Shown here: piece by piece, positions 44,731 to 53,675 of the stretch
Position numbering within the stretch: the first letter of the stretch is position 1
Layout of the letters: the number at the start of each line of letters is the position of its first letter
Assembly (NCBI GenBank): GCA_020026175.1
Contig: JAHHQV010000007.1
Coordinates: forward strand, 1 to 61,499
Length of the DNA: 61,499 bases
Source: Phocaeicola sp.
GTDB lineage: Bacteria; Bacteroidota; Bacteroidia; Bacteroidales; Bacteroidaceae
Reading direction: 5' to 3'
Made by a program: the position numbers and the translations under genes
The notes under the pieces: model-generated
Seen by the model: the letters and a program-made list of their open reading frames with translations, nothing else
The model's database searches: none
Told to the model about the DNA's origin: nothing

Positions 44731-47562
44731 TCAACTTATCTTCAGTTCCTCTTTCAAGAACTTTGGAGTATACCCTTTGTCCGATTCGGCAACTTCTTCC
44801 GGAGTACCACATGACAGAAGTTCTCCTCCACCCTTACCACCTTCAGGACCCATATCTATGATATAGTCGGCCATCTTTATCACATCAAGGTTATGTTCAA
44901 TAACCAGGACCGTATTCCCTTTTTCCACAAGTCGGTTCAATACTCCAAGAAGCACCCTTATATCTTCAAAATGAAGACCAGTAGTTGGTTCGTCCAGTAT
45001 ATAGAATGTCTTTCCGGTATCCTTCTTTGCCAGTTCGGTTGCAAGCTTAACGCGCTGGCTTTCCCCACCCGACAAAGTAGTAGAAGGCTGTCCAAGTTTA
45101 ATATATCCCAGTCCTACCTCCTGAAGCACTTTTATCTTGTTCAATATCTGAGGAACATTTTCAAAGAATTCCACAGCCCTGTTGATAGTCATATCAAGCA
45201 CATCTGCTATAGACTTTCCTTTATATCTCACTTCCAAAGTCTCCCTGTTGTATCGTTTTCCGTAGCATACTTCACAAGGCACAAGCACATCTGGCAAGAA
45301 GTTCATCTCAATAGTCTTGTAACCATTTCCACTACAAGCTTCACATCTTCCTCCCGACACATTAAAAGAGAACCTACCCGGCTTATACCCTCTTATTTTA
45401 GCTTCAGGCAATCCAACAAAAAGATTTCTTATGTCTGAGAAGACACCTGTATATGTTGCCGGATTAGAACGAGGAGTCCTTCCAAGCGGCGACTGGTCTA
45501 CATTCACCACCTTGTCTATATACTCCAGTCCCTCTATACGTTCATAAGCCAAGGGTTCCTGCAATGAACGATAGAAATGCTTTGAGAGTATAGGCTGAAG
45601 AGTGTCATTAATCAGAGTTGATTTTCCGCTTCCGGACACTCCAGTAACACAGATAAACATACCCAAAGGAAACTCAACATCCACCCCCTTGAGATTATTA
45701 CCCTTTGCACCGAAAAGGCAAAGCTTATTTCCGTTTCCTGTTCTTCTTTCCGAAGGTATCTCAATCTTCATCTCACCGTTAAGATACTGAGAAGTTACAG
45801 TATGAGTCTTCATCATTTCTTCTGGAGTCCCTGCATATACTACCTCACCTCCAAGCCTTCCTGCCTTAGGCCCCATATCCACGACATAGTCGGAAGCAAG
45901 CATCATATCCTTGTCATGCTCCACTACTATCACAGTATTGCCTATATCGCGAAGTTCCTTTAGCGAATTGATAAGTCTTACGTTGTCCCTCTGATGAAGT
46001 CCTATACTCGGTTCATCAAGTATATAAAGCACATTTACCAGCTGTGAACCAATTTGGGTTGCAAGTCGGATACGCTGGCTTTCTCCTCCCGAAAGACTCA
46101 CGGAAGTTCTGTTCAAAGACAAATAGTCAAGCCCAACGTCAAGCAAGAACTTCAATCTTGTACGTATCTCCTTCAGTATTTCCTCTGCTATAATCTTCTG
46201 TTTATTATCCAGCTTTTCTTCTACATTGCCAAGCCATGCATACAATTCGCTGATATCCATAGAAGCCAGTTCAAAAATATTCTTGTCGTGAAGTCTGAAG
46301 TGAAGAGCCTCCTTATTAAGTCTCATGCCATGACATTCCGGACACACATCCACCTTTGCAAACTGTTCTGCCCATTTCTGTGCTGTGGCAGAAGCATCCT
46401 TCTCCTGCATCATCTGTATATATTTCACTATACCTTCATACTCTATAAAATAATCGGAAGAAGTATGTACAAGAGAACTTTTTATCTTCAGTCTGTCATC
46501 GCAGCCATACAGAATTTCCTTCACCGCATCTTCGGGCAATTCGTTGATTGGAGTCTTTAGATTTGCATCATGTCGTTCAAGAAGAGCATCAATCTGCCAG
46601 AAAATCATCACGTTCTTATACTTTCCCAAAGGAGCGATACCTCCTTCGTACACTGACAAGCTGCGGTCGGGTATAACCTTATCCTCATCTATCAGATTAA
46701 CATAGCCCAACCCTTTACACCTAGGGCAGGCACCCTGTGGAGAGTTGAACGAAAAATTATGAGGAGCCGGTTCACGATAAGACAATCCCGTAACAGGACA
46801 CATAAGGCGCTTGCTGTAATGTCTGACACTTTCAGTCTGTCCGTCAAGAATCATTATAAGCCCATCCCCCATTTTCATGGCAGTGGCTACACTCTGTCTC
46901 AGCCTTTTGTCTTCCTTCTCGGTCACCACTGTCTTGTCTATCACCACTTCTATATCATGATTCTTGTACCTGTCTAGTTTCATTCCGTGAGTTATTTCCC
47001 TTATCTCACCGTCTACCCTAACATACAGGTACCCTTTTTTCCTCACCTGTTCGAAAAGCTCCTTATAGTGTCCTTTTCTTGTACGGACAAGAGGCGACAG
47101 GATGAATATACGCTTTCCCTTATAGTCATGGTTTATCAGTTCTATTATCCGTTCCTCGGTATATTTCACCATCTTTTCGCCCGATATATACGAATACGCA
47201 ATTGCTGCTCTTGCAAAAAGCAAACGCAGGAAATCGTATATCTCGGTAGTAGTTCCTACCGTAGAGCGTGGATTCTTGTTGGTGGTCTTCTGCTCTATGG
47301 AAATGACCGGACTAAGACCTGTTATTTTGTCTACATCAGGACGTTCCATACCACCCAGAAAATTTCTTGCATAAGCCGAGAATGTCTCGATGTAGCGTCT
47401 CTGTCCTTCTGCAAAAATAGTATCAAAAGCAAGAGAAGACTTGCCGCTTCCACTAAGTCCCGTTATTACCGCAAGACTGTTTCTAGGTATTTCCACATCT
47501 ATATTTTTCAGATTATGAACTCGTGCACCCTGTACACTAATTGTCTCTTTTCCTTCTGTCAT
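44731..47562 (-). CDS. uvrA: Excinuclease ABC subunit A
   Basis: The 943-residue damage-recognition ATPase of nucleotide excision repair. There are two ABC modules. The first has Walker A GLSGSGKSSLAF and signature LSGGESQRIRLA; the second has GVSGSGKSTLIND and LSGGESQRVKLA. The zinc modules are visible as CPVTG...CPRCKGLGY and CEACSGNGY...CEVC. It works in the cytoplasm with UvrB, which is not in this window. It is divergent from the LysM gene across 79 bp that contain promoters for both (TATATTTG on the minus strand at 47587-47594). Confidence 0.98.
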   Translation of the reverse strand: MTEGKETISVQGARVHNLKNIDVEIPRNSLAVITGLSGSGKSSLAFDTIFAEGQRRYIETFSAYARNFLGGMERPDVDKITGLSPVISIEQKTTNKNPRSTVGTTTEIYDFLRLLFARAAIAYSYISGEKMVKYTEERIIELINHDYKGKRIFILSPLVRTRKGHYKELFEQVRKKGYLYVRVDGEIREITHGMKLDRYKNHDIEVVIDKTVVTEKEDKRLRQSVATAMKMGDGLIMILDGQTESVRHYSKRLMCPVTGLSYREPAPHNFSFNSPQGACPRCKGLGYVNLIDEDKVIPDRSLSVYEGGIAPLGKYKNVMIFWQIDALLERHDANLKTPINELPEDAVKEILYGCDDRLKIKSSLVHTSSDYFIEYEGIVKYIQMMQEKDASATAQKWAEQFAKVDVCPECHGMRLNKEALHFRLHDKNIFELASMDISELYAWLGNVEEKLDNKQKIIAEEILKEIRTRLKFLLDVGLDYLSLNRTSVSLSGGESQRIRLATQIGSQLVNVLYILDEPSIGLHQRDNVRLINSLKELRDIGNTVIVVEHDKDMMLASDYVVDMGPKAGRLGGEVVYAGTPEEMMKTHTVTSQYLNGEMKIEIPSERRTGNGNKLCLFGAKGNNLKGVDVEFPLGMFICVTGVSGSGKSTLINDTLQPILSKHFYRSLQEPLAYERIEGLEYIDKVVNVDQSPLGRTPRSNPATYTGVFSDIRNLFVGLPEAKIRGYKPGRFSFNVSGGRCEACSGNGYKTIEMNFLPDVLVPCEVCYGKRYNRETLEVRYKGKSIADVLDMTINRAVEFFENVPQILNKIKVLQEVGLGYIKLGQPSTTLSGGESQRVKLATELAKKDTGKTFYILDEPTTGLHFEDIRVLLGVLNRLVEKGNTVLVIEHNLDVIKMADYIIDMGPEGGKGGGELLSCGTPEEVAESDKGYTPKFLKEELKIS

Positions 47563-47582
47563 ATCTTAATAATCGCTGAATC

Positions 47583-47615
47583 ATTGCAAATATAATGCTT
47601 TTTTTCGTACTTTTG
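47583..47615 (+). promoter_or_regulatory. Promoter of the LysM gene, overlapping the uvrA promoter
   Basis: ATTG at 47583-47586 and TACTTTTG at 47608-47615, spacing 21. The uvrA -7 box on the other strand (47587-47594) lies within the spacer, so the two promoters are likely to compete. Confidence 0.55.
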
Positions 47616-47641
47616 TCCGTAAATAATCATATAGCCGAAAA

Positions 47642-49462
47642 ATGAAATTCTTTAGATCTATTTTTCTAGCGCTTGCTCTCACTGCGGGAAGCAGCATCGG
47701 AATGAATATCCAAGCACAGACAGAAACAGGATATTTTCTACATACAGTGACCAAAGGTCAGAGTATTTATTCTATCTCCAGCATGTACAATGTTACCAAA
47801 AGCGAGATTATACGCCTCAATCCAGGCAGTGAAAAATATATTAAAGTTGGACAATCACTGAAAATTCCACAAGCAATAGACAACAATACCAACAAGCCTA
47901 TTTTTCACACTATCCAGACAGGCGAAACTCTTTATCGTCTTTCAAGCAAATACAACGTTACTTCACAAGCCATATGCAGGGCAAACCCGGGACTTAGCAG
48001 CGAAAATTTTCGTGTAGGACAGGTCATAGCCATTCCTGCACAATCGTCATCTGTGTCAGACAGCAACATACCGGCAAGTCAGGAAATCAACCAAGAGGTG
48101 AGCAAAGCCGTAGACAAGAAAAAGAAGGAATGGAAAGACATGCACAAGGTAGAGCGCAAAGAGACAATTTTCAGCATAAGCCGCGAATACGGGATAACCG
48201 AAGAAGAGCTTATTGCTGCAAACCCTGAACTGAAAAAGAAAAAGCTGAAAAAAGGTTCTTTCATTTTCATACCTTACAGCAAGGCTGAACTTGAAAAATT
48301 TGCGGAAAAAGAAAAAACAGAACTGACTAATATGCAAGATTACTCCAACGAGGAGATTTTCAGCCAAAACGAGGAAAAACTGAAAAAATACAAATCAATA
48401 AACGTTGCCATCATGTTGCCTTTCATGACAAACTCTACACAGAAAGACAACCAGATAAGAATGGTGGAATACTACGAAGGATTCCTTATGGCTGTAGACA
48501 GTCTGAAAAGACAAGGTGTATCTGTCAATCTGTACACATACGACACTAAAGAAAACTATGCTACTACAAACAGCATACTGGCTAAAAAAGAAATGAAGAA
48601 AATGGACATCATCTTCGGCCCTGCCAACAACGAGAACATAGGCAGTATATCAACATTTGCAGAAAAGAACGATATAAAAGTTGTAGTTCCGTTCTCGCCA
48701 AAGGTAGACCAGGTGTTCCAAAATCCAAACATATTTCAGGTAAACACACCACAGTCATATCTATACTCGGAAGTTTACGAACATTTTATACGCAAGTTCA
48801 AGGACAGCAACATCATATTCTTGAATGCCAAGACAGGAGACAAGGACAAGGATGACTTCATCTCGGGAATGAAAACCGAACTAAGCAACAGCGGAATAAG
48901 CATCAGAAACTGCTCTATAACCGACAATTATTCTGATATTATATCGGCTATGGACACTCTGCGCAACAATATATTCATCCCTACATCAGGAAAGAGTACA
49001 GCCCTTGTAAAGATTGTACCTCAACTGACACAGATAAGAAGAGAAAAACCGCACTATATGATGAACATGTTCGGGTATCCCGAATGGCAGACATATACCA
49101 ACGACTATCTGGCAAGTTTTTATGAACTTGACACATACTTCTACTCTTCGTTCTACACCAACAACCTGTTTCCTGCTGCCGTAAAATTCACACATTCATA
49201 CAGAAAGTGGTTCAGCAAAGACATGGCGAATATCTATCCCAAATATGGCATGTTGGGATTTGACACCGGGTACTTCTTCCTTAAAGGATTGGCCATGTAC
49301 GGCAACAAGATAGAAGACAATCTGAATTCCATAAAAGTAACACCTATTCAGACAGGATTCAAGTTTGAAAGGGTAAACAATTGGGGAGGATTCATCAACC
49401 GAAAAGTATTCTTCGTACATTTCTCTAAAGAATATGAACTTATAAAACTCGACTTTGAATGA
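47642..49462 (+). CDS. LysM-repeat protein fused to a periplasmic ligand-binding domain
   Basis: A secreted 606-residue protein (signal peptide MKFFRSIFLALALTAGSSIG, then NIQA). Three LysM peptidoglycan-binding repeats lie at about 30-76, 88-134 and 165-212 (HTVTKGQSIYSISSMYNVTK, HTIQTGETLYRLSSKYNVTS, ERKETIFSISREYGITEEEL). A Lys/Glu-rich linker leads to a LivK-like type 1 periplasmic-binding fold (INVAIMLPFMTN, YYEGFLMAVDSLKRQGVSVN, DIIFGPANNENIGSISTFAE). It would be anchored to peptidoglycan and bind a ligand or partner. The stop overlaps the start of the next gene (ATGA), so the two are translationally coupled. Confidence 0.85.
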   Translation: MKFFRSIFLALALTAGSSIGMNIQAQTETGYFLHTVTKGQSIYSISSMYNVTKSEIIRLNPGSEKYIKVGQSLKIPQAIDNNTNKPIFHTIQTGETLYRLSSKYNVTSQAICRANPGLSSENFRVGQVIAIPAQSSSVSDSNIPASQEINQEVSKAVDKKKKEWKDMHKVERKETIFSISREYGITEEELIAANPELKKKKLKKGSFIFIPYSKAELEKFAEKEKTELTNMQDYSNEEIFSQNEEKLKKYKSINVAIMLPFMTNSTQKDNQIRMVEYYEGFLMAVDSLKRQGVSVNLYTYDTKENYATTNSILAKKEMKKMDIIFGPANNENIGSISTFAEKNDIKVVVPFSPKVDQVFQNPNIFQVNTPQSYLYSEVYEHFIRKFKDSNIIFLNAKTGDKDKDDFISGMKTELSNSGISIRNCSITDNYSDIISAMDTLRNNIFIPTSGKSTALVKIVPQLTQIRREKPHYMMNMFGYPEWQTYTNDYLASFYELDTYFYSSFYTNNLFPAAVKFTHSYRKWFSKDMANIYPKYGMLGFDTGYFFLKGLAMYGNKIEDNLNSIKVTPIQTGFKFERVNNWGGFINRKVFFVHFSKEYELIKLDFE

Positions 49463-50142
49463 TAAAGAAAACAATTATAATGATATGTGTCATGACATCA
49501 GGCCTCGTCTCAATGCCCAAAGTCGTGGCACAGCTACAACAGCAGAAACACAACTTTGCCATAGGATTCAACGGTGGAGTAAGCCTTAGTTCAACAGACA
49601 TGTCTCCCAAGGTAAAACAAAAAATGCTTATAGGTCCTACTGCCGGATTCACCGCACGATACATATCCGAAAAATATTTCAAGATGATATGCGGCATACA
49701 GGCAGAAATAAATTATTCGCACAGAGGATGGAAGGAAACAATGGAAGACGGTACAGGCGACATTTATAAGAGATCCATGCACTACCTTGAGATTCCTCTT
49801 CTGGCACACCTGGCCTTTGGCAAGGAGTACGGAAATGGAGCCAGGTTCGTCCTAAACCTTGGTCCTCAGGTAGGATTCCTGATGGGCGAAGACGAAAAGC
49901 ATTATATCACTTCCATCAACAAAGAACAATACGGAAAGGCCGCCGAAAAGAAGTTCGACTATGGCATAACCGGTGGCGGAGGAGTGGAATTAAGAACCGG
50001 CATCGGTCATTTTCTGGTAGAAGGAAGATACTATTTCGGACTGAGCGACTTTTTCAACAGTACCAAGAAAGACTACTTCTCGAGGTCGGCACACTCTTAT
50101 ATCAGTGCCAAGATAACATATCTGTTCGACTTGAAAAAATAA
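49459..50142 (+). CDS. PorT-family outer-membrane beta-barrel protein
   Basis: A 227-residue secreted protein with signal peptide (MIKKTIIMICVMTSGLVSMP, then KVVAQ). The rest is a small 8-strand barrel of the PorT/OmpA-like family, with GFNGGVSLSSTDMSPKVKQ at the start and alternating aromatic strands ending in YISAKITYLFDLKK. Its start codon overlaps the LysM gene stop by one ATGA, so it likely works with that protein as an envelope module. Function is unknown; PorT itself belongs to gliding/type IX secretion but many family members do not. Confidence 0.82.
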   Translation: MIKKTIIMICVMTSGLVSMPKVVAQLQQQKHNFAIGFNGGVSLSSTDMSPKVKQKMLIGPTAGFTARYISEKYFKMICGIQAEINYSHRGWKETMEDGTGDIYKRSMHYLEIPLLAHLAFGKEYGNGARFVLNLGPQVGFLMGEDEKHYITSINKEQYGKAAEKKFDYGITGGGGVELRTGIGHFLVEGRYYFGLSDFFNSTKKDYFSRSAHSYISAKITYLFDLKK

Positions 50143-50177
50143 ACTAAACATACATTCACTAAAATATACTCTTAATT

Positions 50178-50933
50178 ATGCGCCTTATTTCATGGAACGT
50201 AAACGGAATCCGTGCATGTTGTGACAAGGGATTCAGAGAATCATTCAGCAAACTTGACGCCGATTTCTTCTGTCTGCAAGAAACAAAAATGCAAGAAGGA
50301 CAACTTGACCTAAACTTTGATGGATATACATCATATTGGAACTATGCCGAGAAAAAAGGATATTCAGGCACTGCAATATTCACACGCCACCAACCCTTAA
50401 ACGTAACTTACGGACTAGGCATCGACGAACACGACCACGAAGGACGTGTGATAACACTCGAAATGGACAACTTCTTCCTGGTGACAGTATATACACCAAA
50501 CTCGCAAGACGGACTGAAACGCCTTGACTACCGCATGAAATGGGAAGACGACTTCCGCACCTATCTGACAAGACTGGACAACATAAAGCCGGTATTGGTA
50601 TGTGGCGACCTTAATGTGGCACACAAGGAGATAGACCTGAAGAATCCGAAAACAAACAAGATGAATGCCGGGTTTACCGACCAGGAAAGAAAAAAATTCC
50701 AGACACTGCTGGATGCAGGATTCATTGATACATTCCGACATTTCTATCCCGACATGGAGAACATATACTCGTGGTGGTCGTACAGATTCAAGGCACGCGA
50801 AAAAAATACCGGCTGGCGTATCGACTATTTTGTGGCATCGGCAAGACTTTCCGACAAACTACAGGGTGCAAAGATACATACCGACATTTTTGGTTCCGAC
50901 CACTGTCCTGTAGAAGTTACAATAGACTTATAG
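50178..50933 (+). CDS. xthA: Exodeoxyribonuclease III (AP endonuclease)
   Basis: A 251-residue Mg-dependent DNase that cuts 5' of abasic sites in base-excision repair. The EEP-superfamily motifs are intact: LISWNVNGIRA, FFCLQETKMQEGQ (metal-binding Glu), VCGDLNVAHKEIDL and FGSDHCPVEV with the catalytic Asp-His. It is cytoplasmic. It follows the PorT-like gene by 35 bp and precedes dgkA by 4 bp, so xthA-dgkA-PAP2 are likely one transcript. Confidence 0.96.
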   Translation: MRLISWNVNGIRACCDKGFRESFSKLDADFFCLQETKMQEGQLDLNFDGYTSYWNYAEKKGYSGTAIFTRHQPLNVTYGLGIDEHDHEGRVITLEMDNFFLVTVYTPNSQDGLKRLDYRMKWEDDFRTYLTRLDNIKPVLVCGDLNVAHKEIDLKNPKTNKMNAGFTDQERKKFQTLLDAGFIDTFRHFYPDMENIYSWWSYRFKAREKNTGWRIDYFVASARLSDKLQGAKIHTDIFGSDHCPVEVTIDL

Positions 50934-50937
50934 GCAA

Positions 50938-51321
50938 ATGAAGAACGACGGATTTACACTAAAGAAAAGGCTGAAAAGCTTCAAATTTGCATTCAACGGC
51001 ATATACATGCTTATAAAGCACGAGCATAATGCATGGATACACTGCTTTGCAGCAATATGCGTCATAGCAGCAGGATTACATTACGGAATATCATCACACG
51101 AATGGGTGGCTGTGATATTTGCAATAGGCTCTGTATTGGCAGCCGAAGCTGTAAACTCATCCATAGAAGCACTTGCCGACCTTGTATCGCCACAATATAA
51201 CGAGGCCATAAAAAAGACAAAGGACATGGCAGCTGGAGCTGTACTTATCATGGCTATAGCAGCAGCTGCTGTGGGACTGATAATATTCGTTCCAAAAATG
51301 ATAGATGCTTATAACATTTAA
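50938..51321 (+). CDS. dgkA: Diacylglycerol/undecaprenol kinase
   Basis: A 127-residue inner-membrane lipid kinase with three membrane helices. The signature is AAEAVNSSIEALADLVSPQY followed by KKTKDMAAGAVL, which provides the ATP and metal-binding Glu residues; the N-terminal amphipathic helix includes KSFKFAFNGIYMLIKHEHNA. It phosphorylates diacylglycerol, or undecaprenol as in Gram-positive relatives. The PAP2 phosphatase starts 10 bp downstream, giving a kinase and phosphatase pair that could act on the same polyprenyl or lipid pool. Confidence 0.93.
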   Translation: MKNDGFTLKKRLKSFKFAFNGIYMLIKHEHNAWIHCFAAICVIAAGLHYGISSHEWVAVIFAIGSVLAAEAVNSSIEALADLVSPQYNEAIKKTKDMAAGAVLIMAIAAAAVGLIIFVPKMIDAYNI

Positions 51322-51331
51322 ACACAACAAC

Positions 51332-51892
51332 ATGACTAACAAGATTATCATTCTTCTGACTATTTGTTTCATATCATTATCAGTAAACGCTCAGGAAATA
51401 AAAGTGACAGGCAGCAGAAAAGCAGTAAGAACATCGGGCGATGTGGGAGCCATACTGCTGCCAGTAGCCGGACTTACAGCCATACTCATAAACAAAGACT
51501 GGCAAGGACTGAAACAGGGTGTATTTGCAGGTGTCACCACATTGGGGGTAACTACCGCACTAAAATACGCAGTGAAGAAACAAAGGCCCGACCATAGCGA
51601 CTCACACTCCTTTCCTTCGATGCACACTTCTGTATCATTTACCGCTGCATCGTTCATACAAAGACGATACGGATGGAAATGGGGAGCCCCGGCATATGTA
51701 CTTTCCACCTACATAGGATGGAGCCGTGTGTACGGCAAGAAGCACGACTGGTGGGACGTAGCTGCCGGAGCTGCAATAGGAACAGCCAGTTCATACATCT
51801 TCACACGCCCCTTTGCCAAGAAACACAATCTTACAATAAGCCCCATAGCGGGCGACGGCCACTATGGGGTATACACTTCTATGAATTTCTAA
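51332..51892 (+). CDS. PAP2-family lipid phosphatase
   Basis: A 186-residue phosphatase from the ATG at 51332, which gives a clean signal peptide (MTNKIIILLTICFISLSVNA); an upstream ATG at 51305 overlaps dgkA. The three PAP2 motifs are present: KYAVKKQRP, PSMHT (Met instead of the usual Gly) and SRVYGKKHDWWD. Members dephosphorylate lipid phosphates such as undecaprenyl diphosphate, phosphatidate or lipid A on the periplasmic side. Only a few hydrophobic segments exist, so it is one of the shorter, envelope-facing members. Confidence 0.88.
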   Translation: MTNKIIILLTICFISLSVNAQEIKVTGSRKAVRTSGDVGAILLPVAGLTAILINKDWQGLKQGVFAGVTTLGVTTALKYAVKKQRPDHSDSHSFPSMHTSVSFTAASFIQRRYGWKWGAPAYVLSTYIGWSRVYGKKHDWWDVAAGAAIGTASSYIFTRPFAKKHNLTISPIAGDGHYGVYTSMNF

Positions 51893-51909
51893 AATAAACA
51901 AGAATAACC

Positions 51910-51959
51910 ATAGCCTCATCCATATGACAACAAGAGAGAGTTGTCTGCGGTGAGGCTAT
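51910..51959. terminator. Shared terminator between PAP2 and TIGR02757 genes
   Basis: An outer 9-bp stem (atagcctca / tgaggctat) contains an inner 6-bp hairpin (gacaac / gttgtc). It lies between convergent stops at 51892 and 51956. Confidence 0.6.
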
Positions 51960-52663
51960 TCTTTATTGTTCACGCCATATCCAAACAACGAGAAATCGCC
52001 CATACAAGGGTCTCCAGGGAAAATGCATTCCAGCGCCGCAGTGATCCTTCTGGCATTTGTAAGCGAGAAAGACGGCTTGTCGGTAAGTCCCAGAATATTT
52101 GCCACGCGGCATACGTGAGTATCAAGAGGAATAATGAGTTCAGCAGGTGTCATACTCTTCCATATGCCGAAATCCACAGGCGAGTCACGTCTCACCATCC
52201 ATCTCAAAAACATATTCAGCTTTTTCTGCGGAGAGCGGTCGGACACTTCAAGAAAGGCACAAAGTTTCTGCATAGGAGTACCTTCATAATCCATCATCTT
52301 TTCTTCAAGAGTATGTCCGGCAGAGTAAACCGAATACAATTTCTCCATATAAAATCTGAAGTCCGCATACGAAACCATTCTATAGAAACTACTGTCATTG
52401 TCCTCGCCGAAATCTTCTCTCCATTTACCCGACAGGATATATTCCAGCGGTCTGTGATTCATAATATCATCCAGTTCATTTGCCTTGCGCAATATCATCT
52501 TTCTGTTACCAAAACTAAGTACAGCAGTGAGAAGGCCGGAAATCTCTATATCCTCCTGTTCCGTATATCTGTGAGGGAACTGTACAGGATCGTCTGGAAT
52601 AAACGAGACACAATGATACGTATGTGCCCACTCCTTCAGCAATGTAATGGTTTCTTCATTCAT
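51956..52663 (-). CDS. TIGR02757 (DUF2400) family protein
   Basis: A 235-residue cytoplasmic protein of the TIGR02757/DUF2400 family, widespread in Bacteroidetes. Conserved parts are DPVQFPHRYTEQEDIEISGL near the N-terminus and RWMVRRDSPVDFGIWKSMTP with LIIPLDTHVCRVANILGL near the C-terminus. The C-terminal helices recall helix-hairpin-helix DNA glycosylases (LDTHV), so nucleic-acid binding is possible, but the function is not established. The second 22-bp triple-repeat element lies directly upstream of its start. Confidence 0.85.
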   Translation of the reverse strand: MNEETITLLKEWAHTYHCVSFIPDDPVQFPHRYTEQEDIEISGLLTAVLSFGNRKMILRKANELDDIMNHRPLEYILSGKWREDFGEDNDSSFYRMVSYADFRFYMEKLYSVYSAGHTLEEKMMDYEGTPMQKLCAFLEVSDRSPQKKLNMFLRWMVRRDSPVDFGIWKSMTPAELIIPLDTHVCRVANILGLTDKPSFSLTNARRITAALECIFPGDPCMGDFSLFGYGVNNKE

Positions 52664-52683
52664 AATTTCACCATAAATTTAAA

Positions 52684-52745
52684 AAAAACGCTTAGTCGCT
52701 TTAACCAAAACGACCAGTCGTTTTATGACAAGCGACCAGGCGTTT
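52684..52745. repeat. Interspersed triple 22-bp repeat element, copy 2
   Basis: Three units with 22-bp period start at 52684, 52706 and 52728. Unit 1 and unit 3 are imperfect inverted repeats of each other (two mismatches over 17 bp). The core cgaccagtcgtttt is shared with copy 1 at 30666-30731. It lies between the TIGR02757 start and the hotdog stop. Confidence 0.7.
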
Positions 52746-52810
52746 TGCAAATAAAGCAACAAAGCGCATTCTTTATAATGTAAAAAACATATATTTCCTA
52801 AAAGGACCAA

Positions 52811-53275
52811 TCAATTGAAATAATAAAGGAAAGTAGCAACTCCTTCGAGAGCCTTCTTCTTCTGGTCTTTTATTTCGATTGAGAATTTTATTTCAGCCTT
52901 TGCCACACCACGAAGATTTACCAAAGACTGGAGTTCCGCATTGAGACGTACACTCTGCCCCGAAAGTACAGCCTGACCAAACTTCATCTTGTCCATTCCA
53001 TAATTGACCATCATCTTGAGATTGTTCACCTCAATAATCTGCTGCCAAAGATAAGGCAACAACGAAAGAGTAAGGTAACCATGAACAATAGTACTTTTAT
53101 ATGGGCTGTCTGTTTTAGCCTTTTCTTCATCAACGTGTATCCACTGATGGTCTAAAGTAGCATCAGCAAACAAGTTTATACGTTCCTGAGGGATATCCAA
53201 CCATTCAGATACTCCAATCTGTTTCCCTACATACTGTGCAAAATCTTCGTAAGAATTGATAACAACCTTCTCCAT
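52811..53275 (-). CDS. MaoC-like hotdog-fold dehydratase
   Basis: A 154-residue protein of the MaoC/R-hydratase family. The catalytic segment is FADATLDHQWIHVDEEKAKT, with the Asp-His pair of the hydratase motif, followed by STIVHGYLTLSLLP. Members hydrate enoyl-CoA or act on related acyl thioesters. The gene is monocistronic, with a -7 box TATCTTTG on the minus strand at 53313-53320. The physiological substrate is unknown. Confidence 0.9.
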   Translation of the reverse strand: MEKVVINSYEDFAQYVGKQIGVSEWLDIPQERINLFADATLDHQWIHVDEEKAKTDSPYKSTIVHGYLTLSLLPYLWQQIIEVNNLKMMVNYGMDKMKFGQAVLSGQSVRLNAELQSLVNLRGVAKAEIKFSIEIKDQKKKALEGVATFLYYFN

Positions 53276-53401
53276 AATACTTTATACTGTGTGTTAATAT
53301 TTAAAGTTCGTACAAAGATAAAGAAACTTTATAATATTAATTAAAAAGCATGGATAAAATAACACAATTCATCAAAAAATGTGCAGTTTGCAAACAAATC
53401 C

Positions 53402-53605
53402 TTATCTGACAAGACGCTTTGGAGACCCATGCCACGAACAACCAAGACAATATACTTCGCTGAGGTCGAACCCTTCCAGGCTTTCGTCTTCATGCTTTGG
53501 AATGATGTTATAATTCTCGTCTACATACACCACTCTACGTTCTCCTTTGTCGTTTTTCACGTACATGGGCGCAATCTTACATTGCGGACATAACATTTTC
53601 TTCAT
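53402..53605 (-). CDS. Small zinc-ribbon protein
   Basis: A 67-residue protein with two CxxC pairs: CPQC at residues 6-9 and CLGC at about 53-56, spaced as in a zinc ribbon. Between them is a polar stretch (KNDKGERRVVYVDENYNIIP). There is no signal peptide. It resembles small Bacteroidales proteins annotated as hypothetical. Function unknown; metal binding is likely. Confidence 0.72.
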   Translation of the reverse strand: MKKMLCPQCKIAPMYVKNDKGERRVVYVDENYNIIPKHEDESLEGFDLSEVYCLGCSWHGSPKRLVR

Positions 53606-53675
53606 AATCCGTTTAGTATGTGTTTTGTTATTGATAATATATATAATGAAAAGCCATCTATGCTACTATGACATA

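Noticed and set aside
44600..44812. A 70-residue membrane-like frame after uvrA
   Set aside because: It overlaps the 3' end of uvrA in another frame, has no plausible start context and no family resemblance.
51941..52783. A 280-codon open frame on the plus strand around the TIGR02757 gene
   Set aside because: It runs antisense to the conserved minus-strand gene and through the 22-bp repeat element, and its translation has no recognisable domain.
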